Assembly (NCBI RefSeq): GCF_041260155.1
Contig: NC_091932.1
Span: forward strand, 47,293,129-47,357,128
DNA length: 64,000 nucleotides
Reading direction: 5' to 3'
DNA from: Ptychodera flava
Lineage: Eukaryota; Hemichordata; Enteropneusta; Ptychoderidae
Under the pieces are notes generated by a model that saw nothing but the letters and a program-made list of their open reading frames with translations, was not told the DNA's origin and did not search any database. Positions within the stretch are counted from its first letter, which is position 1. Each line of letters opens with the position of its first letter. The translations under genes and the position numbers were made by a program. This document shows, one piece after another, positions 23,263-34,753 of this stretch.

Positions 23263-25475
23263 GTCAAAAGTGTCACGTATTTCTAAGAGGGTCTTTTGCA
23301 TCCAATGCGATTACTTCATTAAAAAAATCGAACCGTCCTTTACCTTAAGTGGCTGAGCTAAGGGCTCAACCATTAATGCCAACGGGTATGATTAGGAACG
23401 ATTTTTTAAAACGATCTCTGAAGAAATATATATTTATATATTACTGATGCAAACGATTGTAACAGTAGTACCAAGGAAATGCAAACGTTAGCTGTCAGAA
23501 TTGATTCATCAATTTTCAACAAAAAAGCTTTGTTCGGTTAGAGATTAAAATTACTAAAATCTGACAAAAAGCTTTATGCACGAAACCTATAATTCAAACG
23601 TTCTATTTAGACATTGTGCTCGCACACAGTGACCAAAATGGAACACGGAAACACATCTACTCAGAAATCACTTAGCATATAACTATATTCAGCTATGAAG
23701 TGGAATAATACCGTTCAAATGTACTTGGGTTTCATTTTCTACAAATATAATTATTGGAGGTAAGCGTATCCGTGCTATTGACTGTTGAAAATGAAGTGAA
23801 GTAGGGAAAGAGGGTCACTTAGTTAAGGTCAAATGTCATATCAAATTGCACAGGTTATGTTCAAAGGTGAAAAAAGACGAAAGACTTTATCTGCCAATAA
23901 AGAGTAGTTCTGTGTTGGGAGGTTTCTTACAAAAATGAATTAGTAAACAAAAATAAACGATAAACCGAGAACTAGACTTGATTCAAGTTGGTGATCGTGT
24001 TATATAAAATCACTTCAGAAAGGCTAGGTTTATTGCATTAATGTTAATTTTTTTTTGAAATTTTTTGACTGAGATTCCGCAAGACGATCCTGAGCCGCCT
24101 TCCCTTAACCCTTTTGTGGTCAACATCTAGGTAGTGGATTTGCGCATGCGTAAAGTGAACGTAATAGCCAGTAAAGTTACTATGGAACTACAGGGCAGTA
24201 AGAAAGAGGAAAACAGTCGCGATCACCCTGTTATATTTTATTCATTGATTTAGATTCACAAACTTGGACCAAGTTTAAAAGAGCGCTAAATCAACAAAGA
24301 TATAATATAGGCCTACCGAATGATAGTTTTTCTAATATCTTCTTGCAGGTAAGGCGAGACATATCTCAAAGATCACTCTGACGGTAGGTACGAAGTCTAC
24401 AAATGTCACAATTATCAAATTCAGGTAATGGATAGAGCCTTTTTCCTGCGCAGTGTGTCTTGTCCGTAATAGTAATCGACTCAGCACGATATGATGTATT
24501 TTTATTGCTCTAGGACTAACGCTGCAACAATCTGTCATATGTTAAAATTGTATTCTTACAATCGAAATATTCATTATAAAGGGAAACAATTGTTTCGAGG
24601 AAGGATAATAATTTACAAGGCATATTATAATTCTATTGTTTGATATTTGACTTTTTTATCCATTAGTCTGGAAGACGAGATGGATTCATTTATTTAAAGC
24701 AGCAGCAGTTAAAACGATTGTCGTTTCGATATTTTGCATGACAATGATAGAATACAGGATGCAGAATCAGTTTCATGTATACGTTAATTTTGAGCTATCC
24801 ATAATGTATGTACGTTTAGGTACTATGTAGTTTATTTAAAGCTTGGTAGACAGCAATAACATGTGTACACTATGTATAGTACATATTATATAGGATAGAA
24901 ACGTGGGTTCTTTTCAAAGGTGGTGTACCTTTTTCACTTTATTTATCAAAAATATTATCGAATCTTCGGGGAGATTTTTGCATTCCCGAAATGAAGCCAT
25001 ATTGTCTTTGAAAACGTCACTGTTTCAATCCTCTGTGATGGAGTTGGTTGATTTAAATTCAGGCGCTTGACTAACAAGTCTATTTATGCGGCTCCCATAC
25101 ATAAGTTGCAACTCAAAAATTATTTAGTGTGTTAAAATCTTATTTGTGCATTCATCGCCCATGTTTGAAAAATGTTCGGGAAGCATTTTTGCATGAGGTG
25201 CATTTGATTTCAAACCATCTTAGCGGGACAAAAAGGCAAAAAGATACAGAGAATAGTCCTTTAAGTCAAAGTTTACTCGCTATTATGATATTTCAGCAGA
25301 TTTCAAACAATCCTATCTACCCAGTCATTTAATGATGCTGCTTCTTTCAAAATTAATTCCTAAAAGCTCATCGTTAACGATAAGATTATCGATAATATAG
25401 TGATTTTTAGCTACTATAGACTATAGTCTATAGAAGCTATTAGGATGGGTATCCGTCCGGCGTCCGTCGTCAGTC

Positions 25476-25594
25476 TGTATGTATGTATGTATGTATGTAT
25501 GTATGTATGTATGTATGTATGTATGTATGTATGTATGTATGTATGTATGTATGTATGTATGTATGTATGTATGTATGTATGTATGTATGTATGT
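25476..25594. repeat. (TATG)n microsatellite
   Basis: About 30 uninterrupted TATG units, flanked by related cgtccg-rich sequence (ggcgtccgtc before, gaggcgtccgtcc after), so the microsatellite may have grown inside a dispersed element. Open frames across it on both strands are artefacts. Confidence 0.95.
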
Positions 25595-25779
25595 CCGTTT
25601 GAGGCGTCCGTCCACTCAAATATCTTGAGAGCCGCAGTACTTACTGATTTGATATTTGTTGTGTAGATGAAAAAAAATGATTTTCAGAAACTGTTATTTT
25701 TTAATTTTTTGATATTGTTGAAAATATGCAAATTTGCGCCAAAAAAGGAGTTTTTGGTAAAAAATCTTCGTCTTCATAA

Positions 25780-26500
25780 CCACTGGTCAGACAGCTTTGT
25801 TATTTGGTATACAGGTCCCTAGGGATAACCCAACTTATATTTGTTCAAATTTTGATGAAATATGCAAATCTGTATTTTTAAGGAATTTTTTTGTCATTTT
25901 TTGTCAAAACGTTATTTCATCAAAACCGCTCGTCTGACAGCTTTGATATTTGGTATATAGATTCCTACAGATGAACTAAATATGATATATTGAATATATG
26001 ACGAAATGTGCAATTTTGTATTTTGGTGCAATTTTTGCCATTTTTTGTCAAAAAATATGTTTCTCAAAAATACTTGTCTGATGCCTTTGATATTTGGTAT
26101 ACAGGTTCCAAGGGATTGTCTCTGTGTGATATATTGAAATTTGATGAAATCTTCAATTTTTGTATTTTTGGGTCAATTTTTGCCATTTTTGGTCAAAATA
26201 TTTGTTTCTCAAAAGTTACTTATCTGATAGCTCTGATATTTGGTATACAGGTTCCTAGGCTTTATCTTAATGTAATATATTGATATTATGATGAAATAAT
26301 CAATTTTGTATTTTGCAGCTGTCAGGCCATCTTGAAATGAGCTGTCAAAGGTATCCACCTTCTTCATCAATACATCTGTGACAAAAGTTATGCTCTACAT
26401 AACACAGCAGAGCTCTGTCAACTGTTGGTTCGCTTGCTTTTTCAAAACCGCTGGTCAGACAGCTTTAATATTTGGTTTACAGATCCCTAGGATGACCTTA
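25780..26500. repeat. 146-bp tandem repeat, about five copies
   Basis: The anchor tatttggtat starts at 25801, 25947, 26091 and 26237, giving periods of 146, 144 and 146 bp. A fifth, displaced copy is near 26469. Each unit has tctgacagctttgatatttg, then a tcctagggat-type segment and a poly-T/ttttgtcaaaa block. Units are about 70-80 percent alike by eye. No product is encoded. Confidence 0.85.
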
Positions 26501-26934
26501 GTGAGATAATTTCATACAGTCAGGAAATACTTAATTTTGTATCAATGTCTATATTAGCTTCAGGGACTTTGGCCCTATGTTTCATATTACAATAAAATAT
26601 CTCAAGATATTAAAAAATTGGTTATTAATTTCTCGTCAAAAATGTCGATGTCATATATTGTTTACCATTTGAATTCAGTGACTAACAGATAACAAAAGAT
26701 TACAATAAAGCTGTAATATTTTTATGTATGAGATCAATCTTAATGTTCAATATTAAAAGCGTGATTTCCTTGTTATTCAAACTCTACCTGATCGTGTAAC
26801 TTGAAACATATCTGTACTATCTTAGCCATCTTAGCATCACTGTCACTATTGTCAGTAGTGGTTTTACTAAATTCTGTGTCACTCTCAAAAATGCAGACCG
26901 TGTCATTAGCACTACTGTTCAGTACATTGATAAT

Positions 26935-26981
<47 letters not shown>

Positions 26982-27123
26982 TCATCATCATCATCATCAC
27001 CACCACCACCATCATCATCACCGTCATCAACATCATCATCATCATTATCATTACATCATCATCATTACATCATCATCATCATCATCATCATCATCACCAC
27101 CATCATCATCATCATCATCATAA
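26935..27123. repeat. (ATC)n microsatellite
   Basis: An imperfect ATC/ACC array of about 190 bp. Poly-Ser, poly-His and poly-Asp frames across it are translation artefacts. Confidence 0.95.
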
Positions 27124-27992
27124 CCACCATCGTCTTAACTTTCACTGGTATTGCTGGAAGGTCATCAATCATCATTGTCACCATTTTACAGTGGTGTTTT
27201 CCTATTCAGGAAATATCACACAAAACATGACCCTTTCTCCAAGGCAGGTTTTAGAGGTTTTGTAAAAAGTGACCTCCCTCCAATTTCCCAGGCCCATCCC
27301 CTGTAATTACTGAAGGCTTCCTAAATCTTACTTCATCTGAGTCGACCGAATCACTGCAACATTTTCATCGAAAATATCTCTCATACCACATTAGGCGTAT
27401 AGATAACCCGCCCTCAATATTATCGCTGATTCACATTCAAAAAAGTACTGTCCATCAAATTTCCCGATAATTATCTTTTTTCACTTTGCTTTGATATCAG
27501 GGGTGCACTAGAAGCGTGCTTGGCTCCCAGAAATAGATCCAAGGATAAGCCAAATGTGAAAACAAATACTTTCACAGAAAATGCATTCGAAGAAATTTGA
27601 ATTCTATGAAAGACATGGAAAGGTAATATTGGCTTAACACTTAATTTTTGCCATGGAAGTACTGAAGTTAGGACACAGCGGCAAGAGATTGCTGACACAA
27701 GTACCGAGCACTCAACCAACATTGAGGATGTGTAGGGTTCATGCCTTCGCTCGGCCTGGAGTCTCGGACGCGTATATAGTCCGATTTTGCAGATCAAAGC
27801 GCGATGGACCAAGAGACTAATTAAGGTGGCCCAACTTCAAGTTAAAACATCGTGATATGTAGAAGCGGCTAAAATGTTTCATTGGTCCTAGTAATGAATT
27901 CTGTAAAACCTCCACTGCGTTGAGTACAGATCTTACTCAAGAAGACACTTAACTGCGGTAGTGAGTTCTACCAAGACAGCTGTTCCGTTTTT

Positions 27993-28161
27993 TCAGCAAT
28001 CGGAGCAGAAGTTATTGGCCTTGACAAAGCGCCGTGGAGTAAACTCTGGTAGAGTCTGCGTAAAGCAATTCCCAGTATCGTTGTCATGGAAAAACGACCA
28101 ACATTCCCGTTTTGAACATTCCATGGCACATTCCATCACTTCCATTCCTGTATAAATTGAC
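27993..28161 (-). CDS. WSC gene B, exon 4 (PAN/apple-like tail, stop)
   Basis: A 169-bp last coding exon; acceptor GTTTCATTCCCAG, entering in phase 2. It encodes WSIYTGMEVMECAMEC, SKRECWSFFHD, NDTGNCFTQTLPEF and ends NNFCSDC then TGA. It aligns to gene A exon 4 with one codon deleted (SKRE against SRQRE) and conservative changes elsewhere; all six cysteines are kept. The phase-2 junction matches the phase-2 donor of exon 3 (ACC TG|G TCA), giving Thr-Trp-Ser across the splice, as in gene A. Confidence 0.87.
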
Positions 28162-28553
28162 CTGGGAATGAAACCACCATGAATTATTACAAAATATCGA
28201 TGAAAATAAAAATATAAAACTTCAGCATGTGCCATGCCGCTGAGAAATTCTTGGATCGAAGCATTGCTTTTACTGTACCTTAATACGGGCACATGGTTGA
28301 AAAGGCAAAAATTATAGAAATGCATTCTTAATTTAATTTGATATTGAATTTTAACAAATGTTATTTTGCACTTTTTTCGTACGAAGTAAAATGCGGAGAA
28401 TTGTTCATATCCGATGACGAAAAATTATGAAACAACGTGTCGGGTCCGACTATATATGTCATACTCGCAGAAAACTAAGATTATCATTTATAATTGGCAA
28501 GAAGATCAAAGTTAACTCGACGCAAGAAACAAAATTAAAACAGAATTTCTTAC

Positions 28554-28626
28554 CAGGTACTCCGTATTCCGGTTCGTGTTTGATTGTTCTGTACTGGAGG
28601 ATCTCTCCTGAATCTCGTCCATTTTA
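28554..28626 (-). CDS. WSC gene B, exon 3 (basic linker)
   Basis: A 73-bp exon between acceptor TTAATATTCAG and donor CCTG|GTAAGA, phases 1 in and 2 out. The encoded peptide (KWTRFRRDPPVQNNQ, TRTGIRST) is identical to gene A, although five bases differ. A frame beginning with KMDEIQ is also open here, but its gene A equivalent has a stop, so it is rejected. The linker has a conserved NQT sequon. Confidence 0.88.
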
Positions 28627-30010
28627 CTGAATATTAAAAAGAAAACACTCCTGAGACTTCCAATTATAATGCTATGCATATTTATCATGTTCACTGTCTC
28701 TGCCGTTCTGTCTGTGTGTTTATGTATCTGTTTGTTTATTGGCACTTTCGTCTGTTTGTTTATCCGGTCTGTCTAATGGCGTGCTGTGTATCCCTAAGTG
28801 TCGCCATGGACGTATGCATGGTCTCGCCTTCCAGGCCTTGTCGCTTCAGAATGATCAAGGTGCAGCGAGCCGCCAACGGTGGGGAATGAAGGACTTACAA
28901 GAGAGAAGCGAAACCACGAACTCGTCAGTTCGCTGTGTGCCATGTCTGTCCCTGTAACCTCCATAAATGTAATAATCTCCACAAATGCAATATTAACCAC
29001 AATTGTAATAAAATCAACCATAAACGTAATAAACCAGCCAACCATTAATGTAACAACTCGCACTTACAAATGTAATAAACAAATTAACCATAAATGTAAT
29101 AAAACTCAACCATAAATGTAATAAACTTGAACTCGTATATGTGATCATTTGTTTATCAGTATCCTGAGTAAATATTAACTTTAATGAGACTAGTGTAATG
29201 TTATTGCATACTTTCCTAACATTAGGTCTCCATTCCGAAACAGAGAATTGAATACATTGAGAACACAATCACAAAACGCCGAGATACCAGTCAAACCGTA
29301 AGCTAATGGAAGTGGAACAGCAGTTCTAGATACTGATAATTACATAATAAGGAAGCGACAAAATAAATCGTCAACCAGTGATACCACACAAAGTTTATTA
29401 CATCTATGGTTGATTTTGTTACATTTATGGGCGATATATTACAGTTATGGGTGCATTTTATTACAATTATGGTTGATATTACATTTATGGAGATTATTAC
29501 ATTTATGGAGGTTACAGTCCCTACTGCCAGCTCCGCACTGCACTTTAAGTGTTGAGTTGTGTTATCGAAGTGACGAGGTCTTGAAAGTGGGACTGCGTAT
29601 ATCGCAGTGTTTCCTCGCATATACGTTTTCTATATCATCACGCTATCGTTTTGCATACCTGCCGTTTGCTGGTTGTTAACTTTGATTTGATTAAAATTCA
29701 GAACAATCACATCTGAAACGTATCAAGCGTGTTGCTGTAGAAGATGACATGTCGCGCTAAACTCGATTGTCTATATATGGCAAAGTGCACAAAGTTACAA
29801 TAATTAGTGTTTCCTAAGCTACCTGCGAGATCGCATTTTAATACGGTTAACGTTGCATACCAAATATTGACTTTTAACTTCTATTTTGACAGAAACATAA
29901 TGGTCAAAGTAGTTACTGTAACTGATTAAAATCAAAGAGCATTCTTTGATAGCATAAAGTGGAAAATTTGATTCAAACGGTGTTCATTTCAACGAGAAAA
30001 GACGACTCAC
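28627..30010 (-). other. Intron 2 of WSC gene B
   Basis: A 1.38-kb intron with a CTGT-rich tract at about 28690-28775, matching the tract in the same intron of gene A, and an inverted-repeat element at 28951-29518. No other exon is supported. Confidence 0.65.
28951..29518. mobile_element. Inverted-repeat element built of a 17-bp minisatellite
   Basis: Left arm 28951-29125 and right arm 29389-29518 are inverted copies: ctgtaacctcc at one end, ggaggttacag at the other. Both arms are tandem arrays of an accataaatgtaataaa-type unit of about 17 bp. The trinucleotide TCC flanks both ends and could be a target duplication. The 260-bp centre is unique. It is non-coding and lies in intron 2 of gene B. 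Confidence 0.75.
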
Positions 30011-30319
30011 ATAATCTGTAAACGGACATCCTCCATCCACCTCCGCAGATCTGCTGTGCGTTTCCCGAACATTTCTCGTTACACGTGCTTTCATCACCTT
30101 TGCCGTAAAGATCAAAGTCATGTCCGCAAAAGCACTCTCTTCTGTACTCAAGTCCGGCGTAGGGGGCGTCAACGCCATCGCATGTGTGGATGCACCGTTC
30201 AACTGTTTGGTTGTCGTCTGAGGCGTCCACGTGCCAGTCGAGCGCCCTCTCACCCCCGCCTACATCGACGAAACAACCGACGTACTCGTACGGAGGAAGA
30301 GAATTGACTGTTGTAAACA
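30011..30319 (-). CDS. WSC gene B, exon 2 (WSC domain)
   Basis: A 309-bp exon, phase 1 at both ends; acceptor CTTTGTGTTTTCAG, donor TTAT|GTGAGT. It encodes SLPPYEYVGCF, VERCIHTC, the AGLEYRRECFCG core, STCNEKC, and QQICGGGWRMSVY: the eight-cysteine WSC domain, more canonical than that of gene A (GLEY in place of GLQY). There is a NQT sequon after the second acidic stretch. Joined to exons 1, 3 and 4 the product is about 196 residues, secreted, with no membrane anchor. The frame stays open upstream of the acceptor for 29 codons; see findings. Confidence 0.93.
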
Positions 30320-30964
30320 CTGAAAACACAAAGAAAACTAACTGCAACATTCCCAGGATAACTACATTCATATATATACCAATACATTCACCAGCTGGTA
30401 CACACACGTAAGAAGTACAAATTAAACGTTTTCAAACAAAAACTATAATTCTTAATGGACTGTAACTTTTGAGGATTTCTAAAACACCCAATATTTAGTT
30501 TTTCAATGCACTCAGGGTTTATAAGTGCAAAATGCACTTATTGTACTCAGTTGAATTCTACTCCAAACCAGAAAATCACTTGTCTATAATAACATATCAG
30601 TCTGCACATGAACAGGATGAGTTGACAAGCTGAATACTGTGTAATTCAACATAAGCTTACTTTGGCAAATAGAACAAGAAACTGTAGTTGAGATTAAGAA
30701 CAAAATAGTGGAAAATCCTCAAAGCTCAAATCTACTGTAAATTTAAGGTAGTAGGTGCCTCAAAATTGAACAAATTCTCAATGAATCCTTCAACCATTCT
30801 CTTTCAAAATCAAGAATAAAAATCGGGGGTCACAGTGCAAGATTAAACGATATTTGAACTTCAAAATGGCCGCCATCCCTGTGTTAACTCTATGGGGAAA
30901 AATATAATTTCGATTTTCGAGAAACTAAGACGTGAACATTTTCTTACACCAAGAGCTTTGAAAT

Positions 30965-31397
30965 TTTAAGATTCTTCATAATATTTGATGACAAATGTTA
31001 AACTGTATGAAATGAAACGCCCAAGAGTGGAAAGCGCATTGTGCTCATGTTGCAAAGAGGAAGAGGAAATTTTGATGCATCTGTTACGTGAATGTGAACA
31101 TGTCATGTTATTTTGGGATAATTTTTTTCTGCTTTGGTGTTATACAATATGTACAGTCAATACAAAAAATCGAATATAATATTGCAAACAGAAAGAACAA
31201 ATTAGACTTCCATATAAGGAAATGGGCTGGATACTTAAAACTTGTTACTTAGGACCAAACATTCAATGCAAACAATTAACTATTTATTGGATTTATTTAT
31301 TTTCTGTCTTGATTGTACAACGTTTCAGATATTTCCAGATGTAATCAAACATAAGTTTGTAAAAGCATATTCTGTAACTCAATAAAAACTAATAAAA
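30965..31397 (+). mobile_element. 5'-truncated LINE insertion with 14-bp TSD
   Basis: A 433-bp insertion flanked by a perfect 14-bp direct repeat AAGAGCTTTGAAAT (30951-30964 and 31398-31411) that is single in the other MITE copies. It has an AATAAA signal and ends in an A-rich actaataaaa tail, both signs of target-primed reverse transcription. Confidence 0.93.
30985..31179 (+). pseudogene. LINE ORF C-terminal zinc-knuckle fragment
   Basis: Plus-strand frame with CSCCKEEEEILMHLLREC and HVMLFW: the CxxC...H...C zinc-knuckle found at the C-terminus of L1/Tx1-type LINE reverse transcriptases. Only the last 60 or so residues remain, so it is a dead fragment of a different LINE clade from the other two in the window. 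A following frame (KWAGYLKLV) probably continues the protein after a frameshift. Confidence 0.8.
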
Positions 31398-31887
31398 AAG
31401 AGCTTTGAAATGAGCCCCCATAAGTGATAGATCAGAAAATAATTGTAAAAGTTTGAGAGTCCGAACATCTGTGCCCAAGAAGCATTGTACCTTAAAGCAC
31501 GTGTTCCTGCGCAATATTTCAGTTTGTGCGAAATCAGTCAGAACGTTAACAGGATATTCAAATCACTTGTTTCGGAGAACACCAACAAGAAGGACTGTCT
31601 ATTACAAAAGCTGACACACTAGAAACATAATACCACAGTTTATGGGTGAGATCCCAATTCGTTTTTCGTGAGTCAAAATCGCAATTCCGAGTCTGCTGTA
31701 ACAAAATAAAATTAGAAAAATCAGACAGTGAAACATTACACTAACAATAGAGAAAGAATGAAACTACAGGCACGAGACATTTGTGTGCTGTTTTAAACGA
31801 TGTGTACTCGTAATGAAACGAAATAATCCAATCAATCAGTATAAGTTTAGTTACTGTAAGGCATTGCTTTGTAAAGGAAATGATGTA

Positions 31888-32125
31888 ATAATTTTAATTA
31901 TTTTATTTTATTGAATCCATCATCCAACGTGCGAACGCCGAATTACAGGATGAGGTACCCAAAACCCAATGAGGAGTAAAGTGACTGGCTCAAGGGCACA
32001 ACACTGTGTTAGAGTCTCAAACTCACCATCCTTTGACAGTGAGTCTGTTACTCTGGACCTAACGGGTCTCGAACTCACCATCCTCTGACAGTGAGACCGG
32101 CACCCAAACCACTGCCCCATGGTGA
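31888..32125 (-). mobile_element. tRNA-derived SINE
   Basis: Read on the minus strand, an A-box-like GGGGCAGTGGTTTGGGTGC is followed at tRNA spacing by a B-box-like GTGAGTTCGAGACCC. The B-box region with its lead-in (CACTGTCA.AGGATGGTGAG) is duplicated in tandem. The body has a CCTTGAGCCAGTCACTTTAC segment common in SINEs, and the element ends in an A-rich AATAAAATAAAATAA tail. It lies in intron 1 of gene B. No clear target duplication was found. Confidence 0.75.
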
Positions 32126-33553
32126 AAAGGAGAGATAACTAATAATGATGAATTCAAGGCTAATGGTTTAATGGTGAGCGGTACTGAAGTATCGCAGAAG
32201 TCAAATTTCAAATATGTCTTATCAAAGACACTTTCGGTAAAAACGACAAAATTACAAATTGATTTGTACCACTGCTCTAGTAAAGGTGTTCCTCCATACG
32301 TGATTGAATAAAATGGCGTTCTCCATGGTGAGTGATTGAATACTAAATATAATTAAAAAATACAAACGATTCCTGCCATCAATATTGACTCTAATACGTG
32401 CTTTATATAAACTGATACATTATTTATGCAATATCCCTTTGTTCTGAACATCATCTATTTCCATGGCATTTGCCGAATGTCTTTAATTAGATGAAAAGGC
32501 AGCCGCTGTTCGGCTCAATATCAAAAATACTTTCCTGGTCACGATTTTTTTGAATTCCCACTTGCCATACAGTTTTCTTGATTTAATTAAGTTTGTATCG
32601 ATGCAAAAGATTCCGGGCGCTAAAATCTATCTCTACATTTGTTTTATTCATGCCAATGGCATAAGACGGCAACATCAGAATAAATATTCCCAATTACAAA
32701 CTAATTTCCAAATATTGGAGTAAGTTGCTATAGAAATTGGTCAATTCAGTAACCTTTCTTGACTTGCAACAGTCATTTAATATGAGGGCGCAAAGATCAC
32801 AGTAGCAGGTTATTGCTTTATCCCGTGCTGTACTGGAAGTTATGAAGCAACACATTTAATATTGTAAATTTGCTATTGTATTCTTTGCTCGTAATTGTTT
32901 TAAATTGTTGTAAAGTGGGGAAACAAAAATGTCAATTCGATTATAGTACTTCAGGAGTGTTTTGGCTGTTTCATGAATATATAATTATTCAAATTCATAA
33001 TATTTTATTTCCGTTGACAAACTTTATGATGGCGTTTTTTTTCTAACTGAAACAAAGCCTTAAACTTTTTATAAATCATTGTTTTTCATATTTTTTTCAT
33101 ATTTTGATACGAATATGATCACATGAATGCATTCGTATCGTTCATACGTGAATTCATATCCGAACATGAATTTCGTACACAAATCTATGTATGCCACAAA
33201 GGATACGTTGGCGAGTTGAATACAAGGACAACGAAATTACACGAACAGTACAACCTGAACAATTATCTGAAAGTACGACTCACTGGTTAGGAGACTGAAC
33301 AGGTGTGAACATAAATCTACAAGGGATGCATGTTGCTAATTACGCAGATTGCTACGTAGCTATGGTTACCCCTCGTAGATGTGTGTTCACACCAGTTTAG
33401 CTTCCTGACGAGTGACTCTAGTGGCTCACTAAACATCGTTGTAGAGACGCTCTAATGAAATTGAAAACCATTTCTCCAGCAATTCTTATATATTCCGCTC
33501 TACGTTTGTATTGAACACTTTGTGTTGGAGCAGTCGAACCGGAAACTTCGTAT

Positions 33554-33650
33554 GATTGTCTCTACACTGCAAATTTTGGGGCTTTGAAAAAATGACCCAT
33601 GTAGGATTCGAACCCAAGTCACCCGAATGATTTGTAGTGTAGAGACAATC
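33554..33650. mobile_element. 97-bp palindromic element with tRNA B-box motif
   Basis: Two 21-bp arms (33554-33574, 33630-33650) are inverted repeats with one mismatch (core gattgtctctacact). Between them a reverse-strand GGGTTCGAATCC (33604-33615) is a perfect Pol III B-box. There is no matching A-box. It may be a miniature transposon that captured tRNA sequence, or the reverse. Confidence 0.6.
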
Positions 33651-33737
33651 AGGTATAGTTGTGTGAATTTTTTCTCATTAGTTTATACAGTATATTTCCA
33701 CGCTAAACAACATCGGGGAACCTGTCATATTACAAAC

Positions 33738-33947
<210 letters not shown>

Positions 33948-34753
33948 TTTAATTCAATAAGCTTTAAAAGCCTGTGGAATTATGCCGAAATTAATTAGAT
34001 TGCTTTTCATCTTATATGCAATATATAACAGAATCCTGTCAGTTTCCGTTGGTTAGGAAACATTTCATAAACTTTATGTGACCATAGCCTCGTGAAAAAC
34101 GGTTTCTCTAGGGTCTAAATTAATACAGAAGCCTATTAAAAGCGCATATCCTGGAGAATGAATAGTGGAGCGTATTCAAAACCTCGTTGTGATAATAGCT
34201 CTATTATGCTGGGACAGATTGGAAATTCATTTATACCGATCAAGTATGCAGTCACTCGGTTACTTGAGAACAAACACCGTTCCTTTCTGCAGAAATGAAC
34301 ACGGAAATGCCTGTGTATGTGACTAGTATACTGATTGACTTTTCCCTCCTTTCGGTTTCTCTTTCCCATCGGTTAGCGCTCTTTTGAACCTTTTATGCCT
34401 ATTTCAGGCTATGTTTCGTGCCCTGTCTTTGCATAGCTCCCCGTGCCATCATTTTGTATTTCTACGTCCCTCTTATCTGTCCCTCTTACTACCATCACAT
34501 TATAGAGTTTAGGTCCCTTGTGAGTCAGCTCTGGTTTTAAGAAACCATATCGAGAGTGTGTCGGCCCTGGGCCGGTCTAATTTATGTCGGGTCCATAGGG
34601 TAGGTTCAGAGGGGACACTAAATTTAAAGCCAATGTGGAATTTGCGCTTTGACTGTTAGTCTGATGCGAAATAACAAAGTGCATCGACAATCTGTGTTGC
34701 AGGCAAATTCCCTCGCGACGGAAATAATCTTACAAAATGTAGTATTAAATTAA

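Larger units (their letters stand above)
22942..27992. other. Intergenic region between genes A and B
   Basis: The first 0.9 kb (22942-23810) is the gene A promoter side and aligns to 40875-41760 upstream of gene B. The rest holds a TATG microsatellite, a 146-bp tandem repeat and an ATC microsatellite. No further exon could be supported. No AATAAA is evident right after the gene B stop at 27993. Confidence 0.6.
30747..31491 (-). mobile_element. TTAA MITE family 1, copy 3, split by a LINE
   Basis: In reverse orientation. It is bounded by TTAA at 30743-30746 and 31492-31495, with ends ggtagtaggtgcctc and its counterpart near agaagcattgtacc. The body is interrupted at 30965-31397 by a LINE insertion. 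Without the insertion and the duplicated 14 bp the MITE is about 298 bp. Confidence 0.87.

Noticed and set aside
24112..24150. Possible TTAA MITE (ttaacccttttgtggtcaac)
   Set aside because: Only one end is visible; no inverted partner followed by TTAA was found nearby.
25421..25666. Open frames of 64-73 codons across the TATG array
   Set aside because: They are translations of a microsatellite open on both strands (YVCM and IHTY repeats).
26773..27265. Poly-Ser/His and poly-Asp frames of up to 154 codons
   Set aside because: ATC repeat artefact; both strands are open for the same reason and there is no conserved flank.
27822..27850. ttaaggtggccc resembling a TTAA MITE end
   Set aside because: No matching inverted end or shared body with the other copies.
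28512..28745. Frame KMDEIQERSSSTEQ over the gene B linker exon
   Set aside because: The same frame in gene A has a stop, and all A/B differences are silent only in the KWTRFRRD frame.
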